Source of the DNA: Persephonella sp.
GTDB lineage: Bacteria > Aquificota > Aquificia > Aquificales > Hydrogenothermaceae
Direction: 5' to 3'
Assembly (NCBI GenBank): GCA_027081375.1
Contig: JALWKR010000020.1
Span: forward strand, 1-7,831
Length of the DNA stretch: 7,831 nt
Part shown: positions 1 through 5,270 of the stretch, one piece after another
How positions within the stretch are numbered: the stretch's first letter is position 1
How the letters are laid out: each line of letters starts with the position of its first letter
The notes under the pieces: model-generated
The model's database searches: none
Told to the model about the DNA's origin: nothing
The model's input: the letters and a program-made list of their open reading frames with translations, nothing else
Position numbers and translations under genes: made by a program

Positions 1-644
1 AATCCCTTAATATTCCAAAAGTGCTAGTTCCAAGAAATCCAGGAATTTTATCTGCTATGGGAATGCTTATGGCAGATATAATAAAAGACTACTCCTCAAC
101 AGTTATGCTTTCAGAAAAAGAAGCAAAGTATGAAGCAATAAAAGAGCTTTTTTCAATACTAGAGAAAAAGGCACGTGAAGATTTGAAGAAAGAAGGAGCA
201 GAAGATATTCTTTTTGAAAAATATTTAGACATGAGATATAAAGGACAGTCTTTTGAGGTAAAAGTTCCTTTTTCTCAAAATTTTATAAAAGAGTTTCATA
301 ATAAATATGAAAAAATCTATGGGTTTAAAAATCTAGATAGGGAAACTCAGGTAGTAAACATAAGACTTAGAGCTATAGGAAAAACTGAAAAACCAGAAAT
401 AGAAAAGATAGAAAAAGGTTCTGAAAAGATAGATAACAAAGCAATTCTTGGAAAAACAAAAACAGTTTTTGATGGGAAAGAAATAGAAACATATGTAATA
501 GATAGGAAGCACTTAAAAGCAAATAATAAAATAGATTTTCCTTCAATAGTTGTTGAGTATTCATCAACAATTGTTATTCCCCCTGAATGCTTTGCTTATG
601 TTGATGAATTTGGTAACTTGATTATCAATGTTGTAAAATACTGA
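1..644 (+). CDS. Hydantoinase/oxoprolinase family protein (HyuA-type), C-terminal part, 5'-truncated by window edge
   Basis: The reading frame is open from base 3 to the TGA at 642-644, giving 213 residues, and has no start inside the window, so this is the tail of a longer gene (family members are usually about 650-700 aa). The first visible residues contain VPRNPGILSAMGMLMAD, the signature with which HyuA/oxoprolinase proteins enter their C-terminal domain. Further on are RYKGQSFEVKVPF, a YGF segment followed by VVNIRLRA, and a terminal VIPPE...VDEFGNLII, all typical of the family. The family performs ATP-dependent cleavage of hydantoins, 5-oxoproline or related rings (the acetone carboxylase beta subunit is also related), normally with a HyuB partner in the cytoplasm. 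The ATPase core is outside the window, so the substrate cannot be assigned. The next gene, 28 bp downstream, is not HyuB but a polysaccharide chain-length protein. A GTG at 21 is an internal Val codon, not the start. Confidence 0.88.
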   Translation, partial: SLNIPKVLVPRNPGILSAMGMLMADIIKDYSSTVMLSEKEAKYEAIKELFSILEKKAREDLKKEGAEDILFEKYLDMRYKGQSFEVKVPFSQNFIKEFHNKYEKIYGFKNLDRETQVVNIRLRAIGKTEKPEIEKIEKGSEKIDNKAILGKTKTVFDGKEIETYVIDRKHLKANNKIDFPSIVVEYSSTIVIPPECFAYVDEFGNLIINVVKY

Positions 645-672
645 AGTTTAAATAATAGAGAGTTTTGAGAAA

Positions 673-1770
673 ATGTTTGATTTTTTTTGTAAAGATAAAA
701 ATTTTGGAAAAATTTTGAAAAAAAATATAAAGAAGCTTTTTTTAATATTTTTTGTTTTTATGTTTATGTTTGTTGGATTAGCAGTAATTCTTCCTCCAAG
801 ATATACTTCTTCAACTCTTTTACTTCCTATTACTTCCTCTCCATCTTTAGGAGAGCTAGCTAGTTTAGCTGCTATTGCAGGTCTTAATATAGGACAATCA
901 GGTGATATAAATAAGATAATGGCTGTACTAGAAAGTAGAACTATAAGAAAGAGGATTATTGAGAAGTTAAATCTTATACCTGTTTTATTTCCAGAAGAAG
1001 AGAAAGTATCCATAAATAAGGCAATTAAAGTTTTAGGAAAAAAAGTAAAAATAAAACAGGATAAAAATTTAAATACGATTGAAATAGAGGTACATACAAA
1101 GGATCCTGTTTTATCCCAAAAAATTGCAAACCAGTACATTATTGAACTGAGACAACTTTTAAATGAAAAAAATCTCTCTGTAGCAAAATTTGATAGGGTT
1201 TTCCTAGAAAAAAAACTAAAGGAAGAAGAGGAAAAACTTATAAAACTTCAGAAGACTTTAGCAGATTTTCAGAAAAAAACAAAACTTTTAAATCCTGATG
1301 ATGAGCTGAAAAATATATTTGATACATATTTATCTCTTTTGAATAAAAGAACAGAGCTTCTAATGGAACTTTCCACTTTAGAAACAACCCTTTCTCCTGA
1401 TCATCCAAAAGTAAAAGCGATAAGAATGCAAATATCTTTTATTGATAACACTTTAAAGAAATTTGAAGAAGATAACAAATTTTTCCCAGCTTTGAAAAAA
1501 CTTCCAGATATATTAACTGATTATATGGATATAGTTAGAAAGCTGAAAACAGAGCAGGAAGTTTATGAAGTACTTTTAAAGATGTATCAGCAGGCAAAAT
1601 TTAATGAATCAAAAGAACAACTCTTTGTAGAAGTAATAGACCCTCCATTACTGCCAGATACTCAGGACTTAAAGCCAAGAATTATTGTTATAGCAATAGG
1701 GTTTTTTGTATCAGCTATTTTATCCGTGTCTACTGTAGTTTTTACTAGCTGCAGAAAAAAAGAAAGCTGA
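673..1770 (+). CDS. Wzz/chain-length determinant family protein (polysaccharide co-polymerase)
   Basis: This 365-aa inner-membrane protein has the classic Wzz layout. It has a short basic cytoplasmic N-terminus, a membrane segment at about 21-40 ending in PPRYTSST, a large periplasmic part, and a second membrane segment at about 336-358 with a short basic tail. Residues 175-265 are charged and helical, a likely coiled coil. LSPDHPKVKAIRMQI (240-254) matches the HP motif of the GNVR region. YEVLLKMYQQAKFNESKEQ followed by VIDPPLLPD and KPR just before the last segment is the usual Pro-rich C-terminal signature. Such proteins set the modal chain length of O-antigen, capsule or exopolysaccharide made by a Wzy polymerase. 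No tyrosine-kinase domain is fused, so this is a stand-alone form. The start is the ATG at 673, with a weak purine-rich site (AGAGAG, 657-662). No glycosyltransferase or Wzy gene is visible, so the polymer is unknown. It may be co-transcribed with the preceding HyuA-like gene. Confidence 0.86.
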   Translation: MFDFFCKDKNFGKILKKNIKKLFLIFFVFMFMFVGLAVILPPRYTSSTLLLPITSSPSLGELASLAAIAGLNIGQSGDINKIMAVLESRTIRKRIIEKLNLIPVLFPEEEKVSINKAIKVLGKKVKIKQDKNLNTIEIEVHTKDPVLSQKIANQYIIELRQLLNEKNLSVAKFDRVFLEKKLKEEEEKLIKLQKTLADFQKKTKLLNPDDELKNIFDTYLSLLNKRTELLMELSTLETTLSPDHPKVKAIRMQISFIDNTLKKFEEDNKFFPALKKLPDILTDYMDIVRKLKTEQEVYEVLLKMYQQAKFNESKEQLFVEVIDPPLLPDTQDLKPRIIVIAIGFFVSAILSVSTVVFTSCRKKES

Positions 1771-1773
1771 AAA

Positions 1774-1787
1774 GGGGGAAATCCCCC
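1774..1787 (-). terminator. G5/C5 hairpin between convergent genes, probable intrinsic terminator
   Basis: GGGGG (1774-1778), AAAT, CCCCC (1783-1787) forms a perfect 5-bp all-GC stem with a 4-base loop in otherwise very AT-rich DNA. Read on the minus strand, it lies 5 bases beyond the stop of the DUF1508 gene and is followed by TTTTC and later a T-rich run, as expected for an intrinsic terminator. On the plus strand it begins 3 bases after the Wzz stop, but the 3' side is GTGGTTT, a poor U-tract. It is therefore best for the minus-strand gene and may also halt plus-strand transcription. Confidence 0.55.
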
Positions 1788-1792
1788 GTGGT

Positions 1793-2125
1793 TTACTCTT
1801 CTTCAATATATTCTATAGTTGTATTTTCAATTTCATCTTTTAGCATTTTCTTAACATCTTCAAGTTCTTCTTCTGTTTTAAAGAAGGTGCTTGTAGCAAC
1901 AATTTTTCCATTTGCAGCTTTTAAATTAAAATACCATCTGCCGTCTTTTGACTGTCTAATGTCGTATCTTCTTTCAAGGGGGGCATTTTTGATTACAGCG
2001 TTAATTCCAGTCATAGCATTTCTTTTTGAGGCGTACATCTGACTTTTTAATATAGTTTTGTTTCCTTCCACAAGGGTAAAAGAAAATTTGTCCTTGCTTT
2101 TGTGTCTTTTTAATATAAACTTCAT
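1793..2125 (-). CDS. YegP-like DUF1508 family protein
   Basis: This 110-aa protein is the same size as E. coli YegP. It carries two copies of the short DUF1508 beta-beta-alpha unit. The first is at about 14-48 (FSFTLVEGNKTILKSQ, then YASKRNAMTGINAVIKNA) and the second at about 63-99 (GRWYFNLKAANGKIVATS, then the helix FFKTEEELEDVKKML). The usual Ser-x-x-Tyr is FF in the second copy, and the C-terminus is strongly acidic (EYIEEE). The molecular function of the family is not established. The start chosen is the ATG at 2125: a strong GGAGG (2134-2138) sits 8 bases upstream of it, whereas the in-frame ATG at 2140 overlaps that ribosome binding site and has none of its own. The gene lies 118 bp downstream of the AI-2E gene on the same strand and ends at the shared G5/C5 hairpin. 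Confidence 0.86.
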   Translation of the reverse strand: MKFILKRHKSKDKFSFTLVEGNKTILKSQMYASKRNAMTGINAVIKNAPLERRYDIRQSKDGRWYFNLKAANGKIVATSTFFKTEEELEDVKKMLKDEIENTTIEYIEEE

Positions 2126-2133
2126 AACCCTAT

Positions 2134-2138
2134 CCTCC
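2134..2138 (-). promoter_or_regulatory. Shine-Dalgarno site that fixes the start of the DUF1508 gene
   Basis: GGAGG on the minus strand lies 8 bases before the ATG at 2125. The upstream ATG (2140) is fused to this element (ATGGAGG), so a start there would leave the site inside the coding region. Confidence 0.7.
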
Positions 2139-2156
2139 ATATTAATGGATTAATAT
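2139..2156. repeat. Perfect inverted repeat ATATTAA-TGGA-TTAATAT, possible operator
   Basis: Two perfect 7-base arms are separated by 4 bases, immediately upstream of the DUF1508 ribosome binding site. A second dyad with the same TTAATAT/ATATTAA words, the 12-bp palindrome TTTAATATTAAA, lies at 2189-2200. In the minus-strand transcript the first dyad ends one base from the GGAGG, so it could act as an operator or as a weak hairpin affecting translation. The arms contain only A and T in AT-rich DNA, so chance is a real alternative. Confidence 0.3.
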
Positions 2157-2243
2157 CTGTTTATTATTTCGTTATTAACTATAAAAACTTTAATATTAAA
2201 TTCCTAATTTATTTTTATAAAATGGAAGAAACATGTGAGGTTT

Positions 2244-3305
2244 TTATCTAATGTATCTTTCTTTATAGATTACAAGGAGATTATCTAGCAATACCAATAT
2301 GATAGGAGCTAGAAATACTCCTAAAAAACCTACTAAATTTAATCCGCCAAGTATAGCGAAAACCAAAATCATTGGATGAATATTTGTTTTATCTCCAATA
2401 ACAATTGGTTTTATAATATTATCTACAGTGCTGATAATGAGAGTGCCATATAGAGTAAAAAGTATTCCTGTAATAATTCCTTTAGTGAAAAATGTATAGA
2501 TAGCGACAGGTATCCATACTAAAGAGGCACCTCCTATAGGAAGAAATGCTGCTAAAAAAGTAACAAAAGCCCAAAAAAGACTAAATTCTAAACCAATAAA
2601 GAAGTATCCTATAAAGGATAAAATTCCCTGTGCTACTGCTGTTAGAACAGAACCTAGAACAACTCCCTGAATAGCTTTATAAGTTTTAGATATTAAAAAA
2701 TCCTTTTCTTCTACACTTAAAGGTATAAGCTCATAAACCCTCTTATATAAAAACTTTCCGTCTTTGAACAAGAAAAATATAGTAATAATCATCATCACAA
2801 GATTAAAAACAAAAAGAGTTATATTAAAGAAAATGCTTTTTGTTTGCGATACAAAAAATGAAAGAATGCGATTTAGGATATTTCTAAGAACATTATCTAA
2901 ATCTAATTGAATATTCAAAGTCTGAAGAAAAAGCAGGAATTTTTGATGTATATACTGGAGAACTGGGATAGAATTTATAACATTTTCAATATTCTTTAGT
3001 TTTGATATATTACTTACTATAACAGGATATAGAGCCAAAAATTCATTTGAAAGGAAAACAACGAGAAATATAGAAGGAATTATTATAAACGATAGGAGAA
3101 TAAAAGTTGTAAAAAATGAAGCGAAAAAAGAACTTTTAAAAATTCTCTCAAAAAACTGGTTTAACGGATAAAATATAACAGCCAAAAGTATTGATATTAC
3201 AATAACTTTAAAAAAAGGTTCAAATAAAAGATAAGATAGAAAAAGGAAAAAAAGGAGAGATAGGAAAAAGAAAATATTCCCTACCTGTATACTAATATCT
3301 TTCAA
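2244..3305 (-). CDS. AI-2E family transporter (PerM/YdiK-type membrane protein)
   Basis: This 353-aa polytopic inner-membrane protein has the usual family length and about seven or eight hydrophobic segments. Paired segments lie at about 10-50, one at 62-87, one at 158-181 and four between 212 and 342. Between them is the hydrophilic region 95-150. Family landmarks are FFLFKDGKFL (177-186), GVVLGSVLTAVAQG (214-227), LPIGGASLVWIPVAIY (255-270), DNIIKP (295-300), GDKTNIHPMILV (304-315), GG (320-321) and GVFLAP (329-334). Members have been linked to autoinducer-2 export or Na+/H+ exchange, so the substrate here is open. The start is TTG at 3305: the preceding in-frame codons run TAA-ACG, and no ATG or GTG is available near the N-terminus. 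It begins 8 bases after the stop of a 32-codon ORF, whose end contains the only purine-rich site (AGAGGAGAAGAG). Translation is therefore probably coupled to that ORF. Confidence 0.9.
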   Translation of the reverse strand: MKDISIQVGNIFFFLSLLFFLFLSYLLFEPFFKVIVISILLAVIFYPLNQFFERIFKSSFFASFFTTFILLSFIIIPSIFLVVFLSNEFLALYPVIVSNISKLKNIENVINSIPVLQYIHQKFLLFLQTLNIQLDLDNVLRNILNRILSFFVSQTKSIFFNITLFVFNLVMMIITIFFLFKDGKFLYKRVYELIPLSVEEKDFLISKTYKAIQGVVLGSVLTAVAQGILSFIGYFFIGLEFSLFWAFVTFLAAFLPIGGASLVWIPVAIYTFFTKGIITGILFTLYGTLIISTVDNIIKPIVIGDKTNIHPMILVFAILGGLNLVGFLGVFLAPIILVLLDNLLVIYKERYIR

Positions 3306-3313
3306 CGTTTATA

Positions 3314-3412
3314 TTACTCTTCTCCTCTTTTAAGAGCTGCTCCAAGATAAGCAACAACAAAAGTAAGAATTGAAAATGCTGTCATGATTATAAAAGCGAG
3401 CCACGTTTTCAT
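3314..3412 (-). CDS. Small single-membrane-segment protein (32 aa), unrecognised
   Basis: The frame from the ATG at 3412 to the TAA at 3314-3316 encodes 32 residues. They are MKTW, a hydrophobic stretch of about 20 residues (LAFIIMTAFSILTFVVAYLG), and a charged tail ALKRGEE. This looks like a one-pass membrane microprotein. A full AGGAGG (3421-3426) lies exactly 8 bases upstream of the ATG, and a possible promoter precedes it. Its stop lies 8 bases before the TTG of the AI-2E gene, and its last codons provide that gene's only ribosome-binding-like sequence. It could be a small subunit or modulator of a membrane complex, for instance of the adjacent transporter, or a leader peptide for coupled translation. 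The size and form resemble small oxidase subunits such as CydX, but no diagnostic residues support that assignment. Confidence 0.62.
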   Translation of the reverse strand: MKTWLAFIIMTAFSILTFVVAYLGAALKRGEE

Positions 3413-3420
3413 TCCTAAAA

Positions 3421-3426
3421 CCTCCT
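3421..3426 (-). promoter_or_regulatory. Consensus Shine-Dalgarno AGGAGG for the 32-codon ORF
   Basis: AGGAGG on the minus strand is 8 bases before the ATG at 3412. It is the main evidence that the short frame is translated. Confidence 0.7.
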
Positions 3427-3439
3427 ATTCTGCAGAATA
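3426..3439. repeat. 14-bp perfect palindrome TATTCTGCAGAATA, candidate operator
   Basis: This perfect dyad contains a PstI-like CTGCAG centre and lies between the predicted -10 box and the ribosome binding site of the 32-codon ORF, touching the latter by one base. Its position at about the transcription start would suit a repressor site. A second dyad, CTAAT-AA-ATTAG (3443-3454), overlaps the predicted -10. Confidence 0.4.
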
Positions 3440-3447
3440 TTTCTAAT

Positions 3448-3477
3448 AAATTAGCTTATTTTTTTCTTTATAGTCAA
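3448..3477 (-). promoter_or_regulatory. Candidate promoter for the small ORF and AI-2E gene
   Basis: On the minus strand TTGACT (3477-3472) is a 5/6 match to the -35 consensus. It is followed after 18 bases by TAATTT (3453-3448) as a -10. It begins 2 bases after the stop codon of the aldolase-family gene, so the downstream genes may be transcribed independently as well as by readthrough. AT-rich DNA yields many chance -10 boxes, so the -35 carries most of the weight. Confidence 0.4.
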
Positions 3478-3479
3478 GG

Positions 3480-4283
3480 TTATTTTTCCTCTAAAATCTT
3501 CATTGCCTCGTCAACAGTTATACCTTCATGAACTATTTTTGATAAAACATACGTTATTTTTGCTACATCATCATGCTGGAATACGTTCCTTCCTACAGAT
3601 AGTCCTGCACACCCAGCTACAACAACTGCGTCATATATCATCTGTAATAGCTCTCTATCAGAGCTTACCTTAGGTCCCCCTGCTATAACAACAGGGACAG
3701 GACAGCCTTCAACAACCTTTCTAAAACTGTCAGGGTCTCCTGTATATGGAACTTTAACTATATCTGCTCCAAGTTCTGCTCCAAGTCTTGCAATATGAGC
3801 TATAGCATCAGGGTCAAAAGGATTTTTAACTTCAGGGCCTCTGTAGTAAAGCATAGCAACTAACGGCATCTGCCACTCGATACATTCCTTAGAAACTGCT
3901 CCAAAATCTTTTAACATCTGCTTTTCATCTTCTGCACCAATGTTTACGTGTATTGAAACACCATCTGCTCCAAGTTTTATAGCCTCCTCAACTGTGCATA
4001 CAAGAACTTTGTCATTTTTTCTTATGGATAGATCTGTAGAAGCTGACATATGAACAATAAGCCCAACATCTTTACCTTTTCCTCTGTGTCCCTGTTCTAC
4101 CATACCCTTATGTAAAATGATTGCGTTTGCTCCACCTTCAGCAATTTTTTGAACTGTTTCTTTTATATTAATAAGACCTTTCATAGGTCCAGAACTTACA
4201 CCATGATCCATAGGAACAATAACTGTTTTTCCAGTATCCCTGTTCATTATTCTTTCTAATCTAACTTTCTTTCCAATACCCAA
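3480..4283 (-). CDS. 2-amino-3,7-dideoxy-D-threo-hept-6-ulosonate (ADH) synthase / class I fructose-bisphosphate aldolase family
   Basis: This is a cytoplasmic (beta/alpha)8-barrel Schiff-base aldolase of the FbaB/LacD/DeoC group, resembling M. jannaschii MJ0400 almost along its whole length. Numbering from the TTG at 4289, the motifs are [14 protein letters not shown] (Asp28), [11 protein letters not shown] (52-62), [12 protein letters not shown] (107-118), MLYYRG with the probable catalytic Tyr148, [12 protein letters not shown] with the Schiff-base Lys179, and the phosphate-binding GGPK (204-207) and [10 protein letters not shown] (229-238). ADH synthase begins the alternative archaeal route to dehydroquinate from aspartate semialdehyde and a ketose-derived fragment. 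Close homologues are also annotated as fructose-bisphosphate aldolases, and sequence reading alone cannot separate these roles. The start chosen is TTG at 4283, 7 bases after a perfect AGGAGG (4291-4296), giving 267 aa. The TTG at 4289 is only one base from that site. The gene is divergent from the metal-efflux operon. Confidence 0.92.
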   Translation of the reverse strand: MGIGKKVRLERIMNRDTGKTVIVPMDHGVSSGPMKGLINIKETVQKIAEGGANAIILHKGMVEQGHRGKGKDVGLIVHMSASTDLSIRKNDKVLVCTVEEAIKLGADGVSIHVNIGAEDEKQMLKDFGAVSKECIEWQMPLVAMLYYRGPEVKNPFDPDAIAHIARLGAELGADIVKVPYTGDPDSFRKVVEGCPVPVVIAGGPKVSSDRELLQMIYDAVVVAGCAGLSVGRNVFQHDDVAKITYVLSKIVHEGITVDEAMKILEEK

Positions 4284-4290
4284 TTCCAAT

Positions 4291-4296
4291 CCTCCT
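4291..4296 (-). promoter_or_regulatory. Shine-Dalgarno AGGAGG that decides the aldolase-family start
   Basis: AGGAGG on the minus strand is followed by ATTGGAATTG. The first TTG (4289) has a spacing of 1 base and the second (4283) a spacing of 7 bases, which favours the second as initiator. Confidence 0.65.
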
Positions 4297-4352
4297 GTTT
4301 ATTGTTTGTAATGAGAAATATTTTTTATCTTTTATAACATTTTATATCAGTT

Positions 4353-4377
4353 TCAACAGTTTTGTCTTTCCTGTTGA
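4353..4377. repeat. Inverted repeat TCAACAG-11 nt-CTGTTGA in the divergent intergenic region, candidate operator
   Basis: Perfect 7-base arms lie at 4353-4359 and 4371-4377, with an arm-to-arm distance of 18 bp, close to two helical turns. The right arm overlaps the TTGACA -35 of the efflux operon. The left arm includes most of a TTGAAA (minus strand, 4356-4351) that could serve the divergent aldolase gene. Its placement would let one regulator control both directions. It does not contain the TACA...TGTA core of classical BlaI or CopY sites. Confidence 0.42.
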
Positions 4378-4402
4378 CAGATTTGCTTTTGTTTAATATT
4401 TT
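4374..4402 (+). promoter_or_regulatory. Promoter of the metal-efflux operon
   Basis: TTGACA (4374-4379) is a perfect -35 box. After 17 bases comes TATTTT (4397-4402) as the -10, placing the start about 25-30 bases before the lipoprotein ATG at 4436. The -35 overlaps one arm of the inverted repeat at 4353-4377. The remainder of this 139-bp spacer is A/T-rich without another clear signal. Confidence 0.55.
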
Positions 4403-4435
4403 AATACTACATAAAATAGTAAAAAGGAGAGAAAA

Positions 4436-4831
4436 ATGAGAAATGCAGTGTTGAAAGGATTTATATTTGTAATCCTGTCTTTCTTACTTTTTGCATGTGC
4501 AAAAAAAGAAGCATATAAGAAAGAGTTAGAAACTCAAAGTTATAAAGTTGTTATAATCTCTGAAAAACCACCTTTTGTTGGTATCAACAGGTGGAAAATA
4601 TATGTTTATGACAAAAACGGAAATCCTGTTACAGATGCTAAACTAAAAATAAACGGTTATATGCCTCCAATGCCGGGAATGCCTGAGATGAGTTTTGATT
4701 ATCCTGTAGAGAAGGTTAAAGACCACTATGAAAGTGATATAAATCTAAATATGGGCGGAACATGGCAGATTATTGTTTTTATAGAAAAAGATGGTAAAGT
4801 AGAAAAAGCAAAATTTGGATTTAACCTTTAA
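4436..4831 (+). CDS. Met-rich YtkA/FixH-like lipoprotein, probable periplasmic metal-binding protein
   Basis: This 131-aa protein has a basic N-terminus, a hydrophobic segment (8-19) and a lipobox ending LLFAC, with Cys21 as the probable lipidated residue, so it is a membrane-anchored periplasmic lipoprotein. The mature part is one beta-sandwich of the YtkA/FixH type. It shows VYDKNGNPVTDAKLKING (57-74) and ends with GGTWQIIVFIEKDGK (107-121), including the conserved Trp110. In the middle, MPPMPGMPEM places Met76, Met79, Met82 and Met85 exactly three residues apart, a likely Cu(I)/Ag(I) ligand cluster comparable in kind to Met motifs in copper chaperones. It is the first gene of an operon with CusC- and CusB-like genes, so delivery of copper or silver to the pump, or metal sensing, is a reasonable inference. 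The start ATG has AAGGAGAG (4424-4431) upstream. The stop precedes the BlaI-family ATG by 10 bases and overlaps that gene's ribosome binding site. Confidence 0.82.
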   Translation: MRNAVLKGFIFVILSFLLFACAKKEAYKKELETQSYKVVIISEKPPFVGINRWKIYVYDKNGNPVTDAKLKINGYMPPMPGMPEMSFDYPVEKVKDHYESDINLNMGGTWQIIVFIEKDGKVEKAKFGFNL

Positions 4832-4835
4832 GGAG
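4830..4835 (+). promoter_or_regulatory. Shine-Dalgarno AAGGAG that fixes the BlaI-family start
   Basis: AAGGAG overlaps the TAA of the lipoprotein gene and is 6 bases before the ATG at 4842. This excludes the longer frame that would begin at the TTG at 4815, inside the lipoprotein gene. Confidence 0.7.
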
Positions 4836-4841
4836 AAAAAT

Positions 4842-5270
4842 ATGTTTGAGTTTATAAAAAAAGGCTTAAAAACATTAAAACTAAATAAGGATAAGCCTTC
4901 CCCCTTTGGAGAACTTGAAGAAGAAGTTATGAATATTTTATGGGAGAAGGGAAGTGGGACTGTTAGAGAGGTTAGAGAAGCTCTAAATAAGGATTTAGCT
5001 CATACAACAGTTATGACAATCTTAGATAGATTATATAAGAAAGGTTTCCTTAAAAGAGAAAAAGAAGGAAAGGGATACAGATACTTTCCTGTTGTTTCTA
5101 AAAGAGAATTTGAAAAGATAGTAGCTGAAAAGGTTTTAACAGATATTCTAGCTTCTAATCCTGATACTGCTATTGCTGCATTTGAAGGGACATTAGAAAA
5201 ACTTCCAGAGGAAGAGATAAAGAGATTAAAAGAAATATTAGAAAAGAAGATAAGAGATGAGAAAAAGTGA
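4842..5270 (+). CDS. BlaI/MecI/CopY-family winged-helix transcriptional repressor
   Basis: This 142-aa DNA-binding repressor has a family winged helix-turn-helix at about 21-85. GELEEEVMNILWEKGSGTV matches the first helices, HTTVMTILDRLYKKGFL (54-70) contains the recognition helix, and KREKEGKGYRYFPVV (71-85) is the wing. Residues 87-138 form the helical dimerisation region. The family represses beta-lactamase (BlaI, MecI) or copper-transport genes (CopY), and BlaI/MecI are inactivated by a BlaR1/MecR1 protease signal. The Cys-x-Cys metal site at the CopY C-terminus is absent (there are no Cys residues), so direct copper sensing by that route is unlikely. The N-terminus has an unusual basic extension of about 20 residues (MFEFIKKGLKTLKLNK). 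Its 3' end overlaps the M56 protease gene by 14 bases, the usual BlaI-BlaR1 pairing. It probably represses its own efflux operon. Confidence 0.9.
   Translation: MFEFIKKGLKTLKLNKDKPSPFGELEEEVMNILWEKGSGTVREVREALNKDLAHTTVMTILDRLYKKGFLKREKEGKGYRYFPVVSKREFEKIVAEKVLTDILASNPDTAIAAFEGTLEKLPEEEIKRLKEILEKKIRDEKK

Noticed and set aside
373..570. 65-codon minus-strand frame within the HyuA-like gene
   Set aside because: Leu/Phe-rich shadow of a Lys/Glu-rich gene, with no motif and no credible ribosome binding site.
648..1139. 163-codon minus-strand open frame opposite the Wzz gene
   Set aside because: It is antisense to a well-supported Wzz coding region, and its hydrophobic Phe/Ile/Ser-rich composition is what the reverse of a Lys/Glu-rich gene gives. 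No family features.
1788..2042. 84-codon plus-strand frame opposite the DUF1508 gene
   Set aside because: Ser/Ile-rich low-complexity shadow; the minus-strand DUF1508 protein has recognised repeats and a strong ribosome binding site.
3314..3412. Assignment of the 32-codon ORF as CydX or another small oxidase subunit
   Set aside because: Only general form (one membrane segment, charged tail) agrees; no diagnostic residues and no oxidase genes nearby.
4297..4435. Classical BlaI/CopY operator (TACA...TGTA) in the divergent spacer
   Set aside because: Single TGTA (4307-4310) and TACA (4408-4411) words occur about 100 bp apart and do not form the expected dyad.
4815..4841. Longer N-terminus of the BlaI-family protein from a TTG at 4815
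   Set aside because: It would overlap the lipoprotein gene by 17 bases and bypass an AAGGAG correctly spaced before the ATG at 4842.
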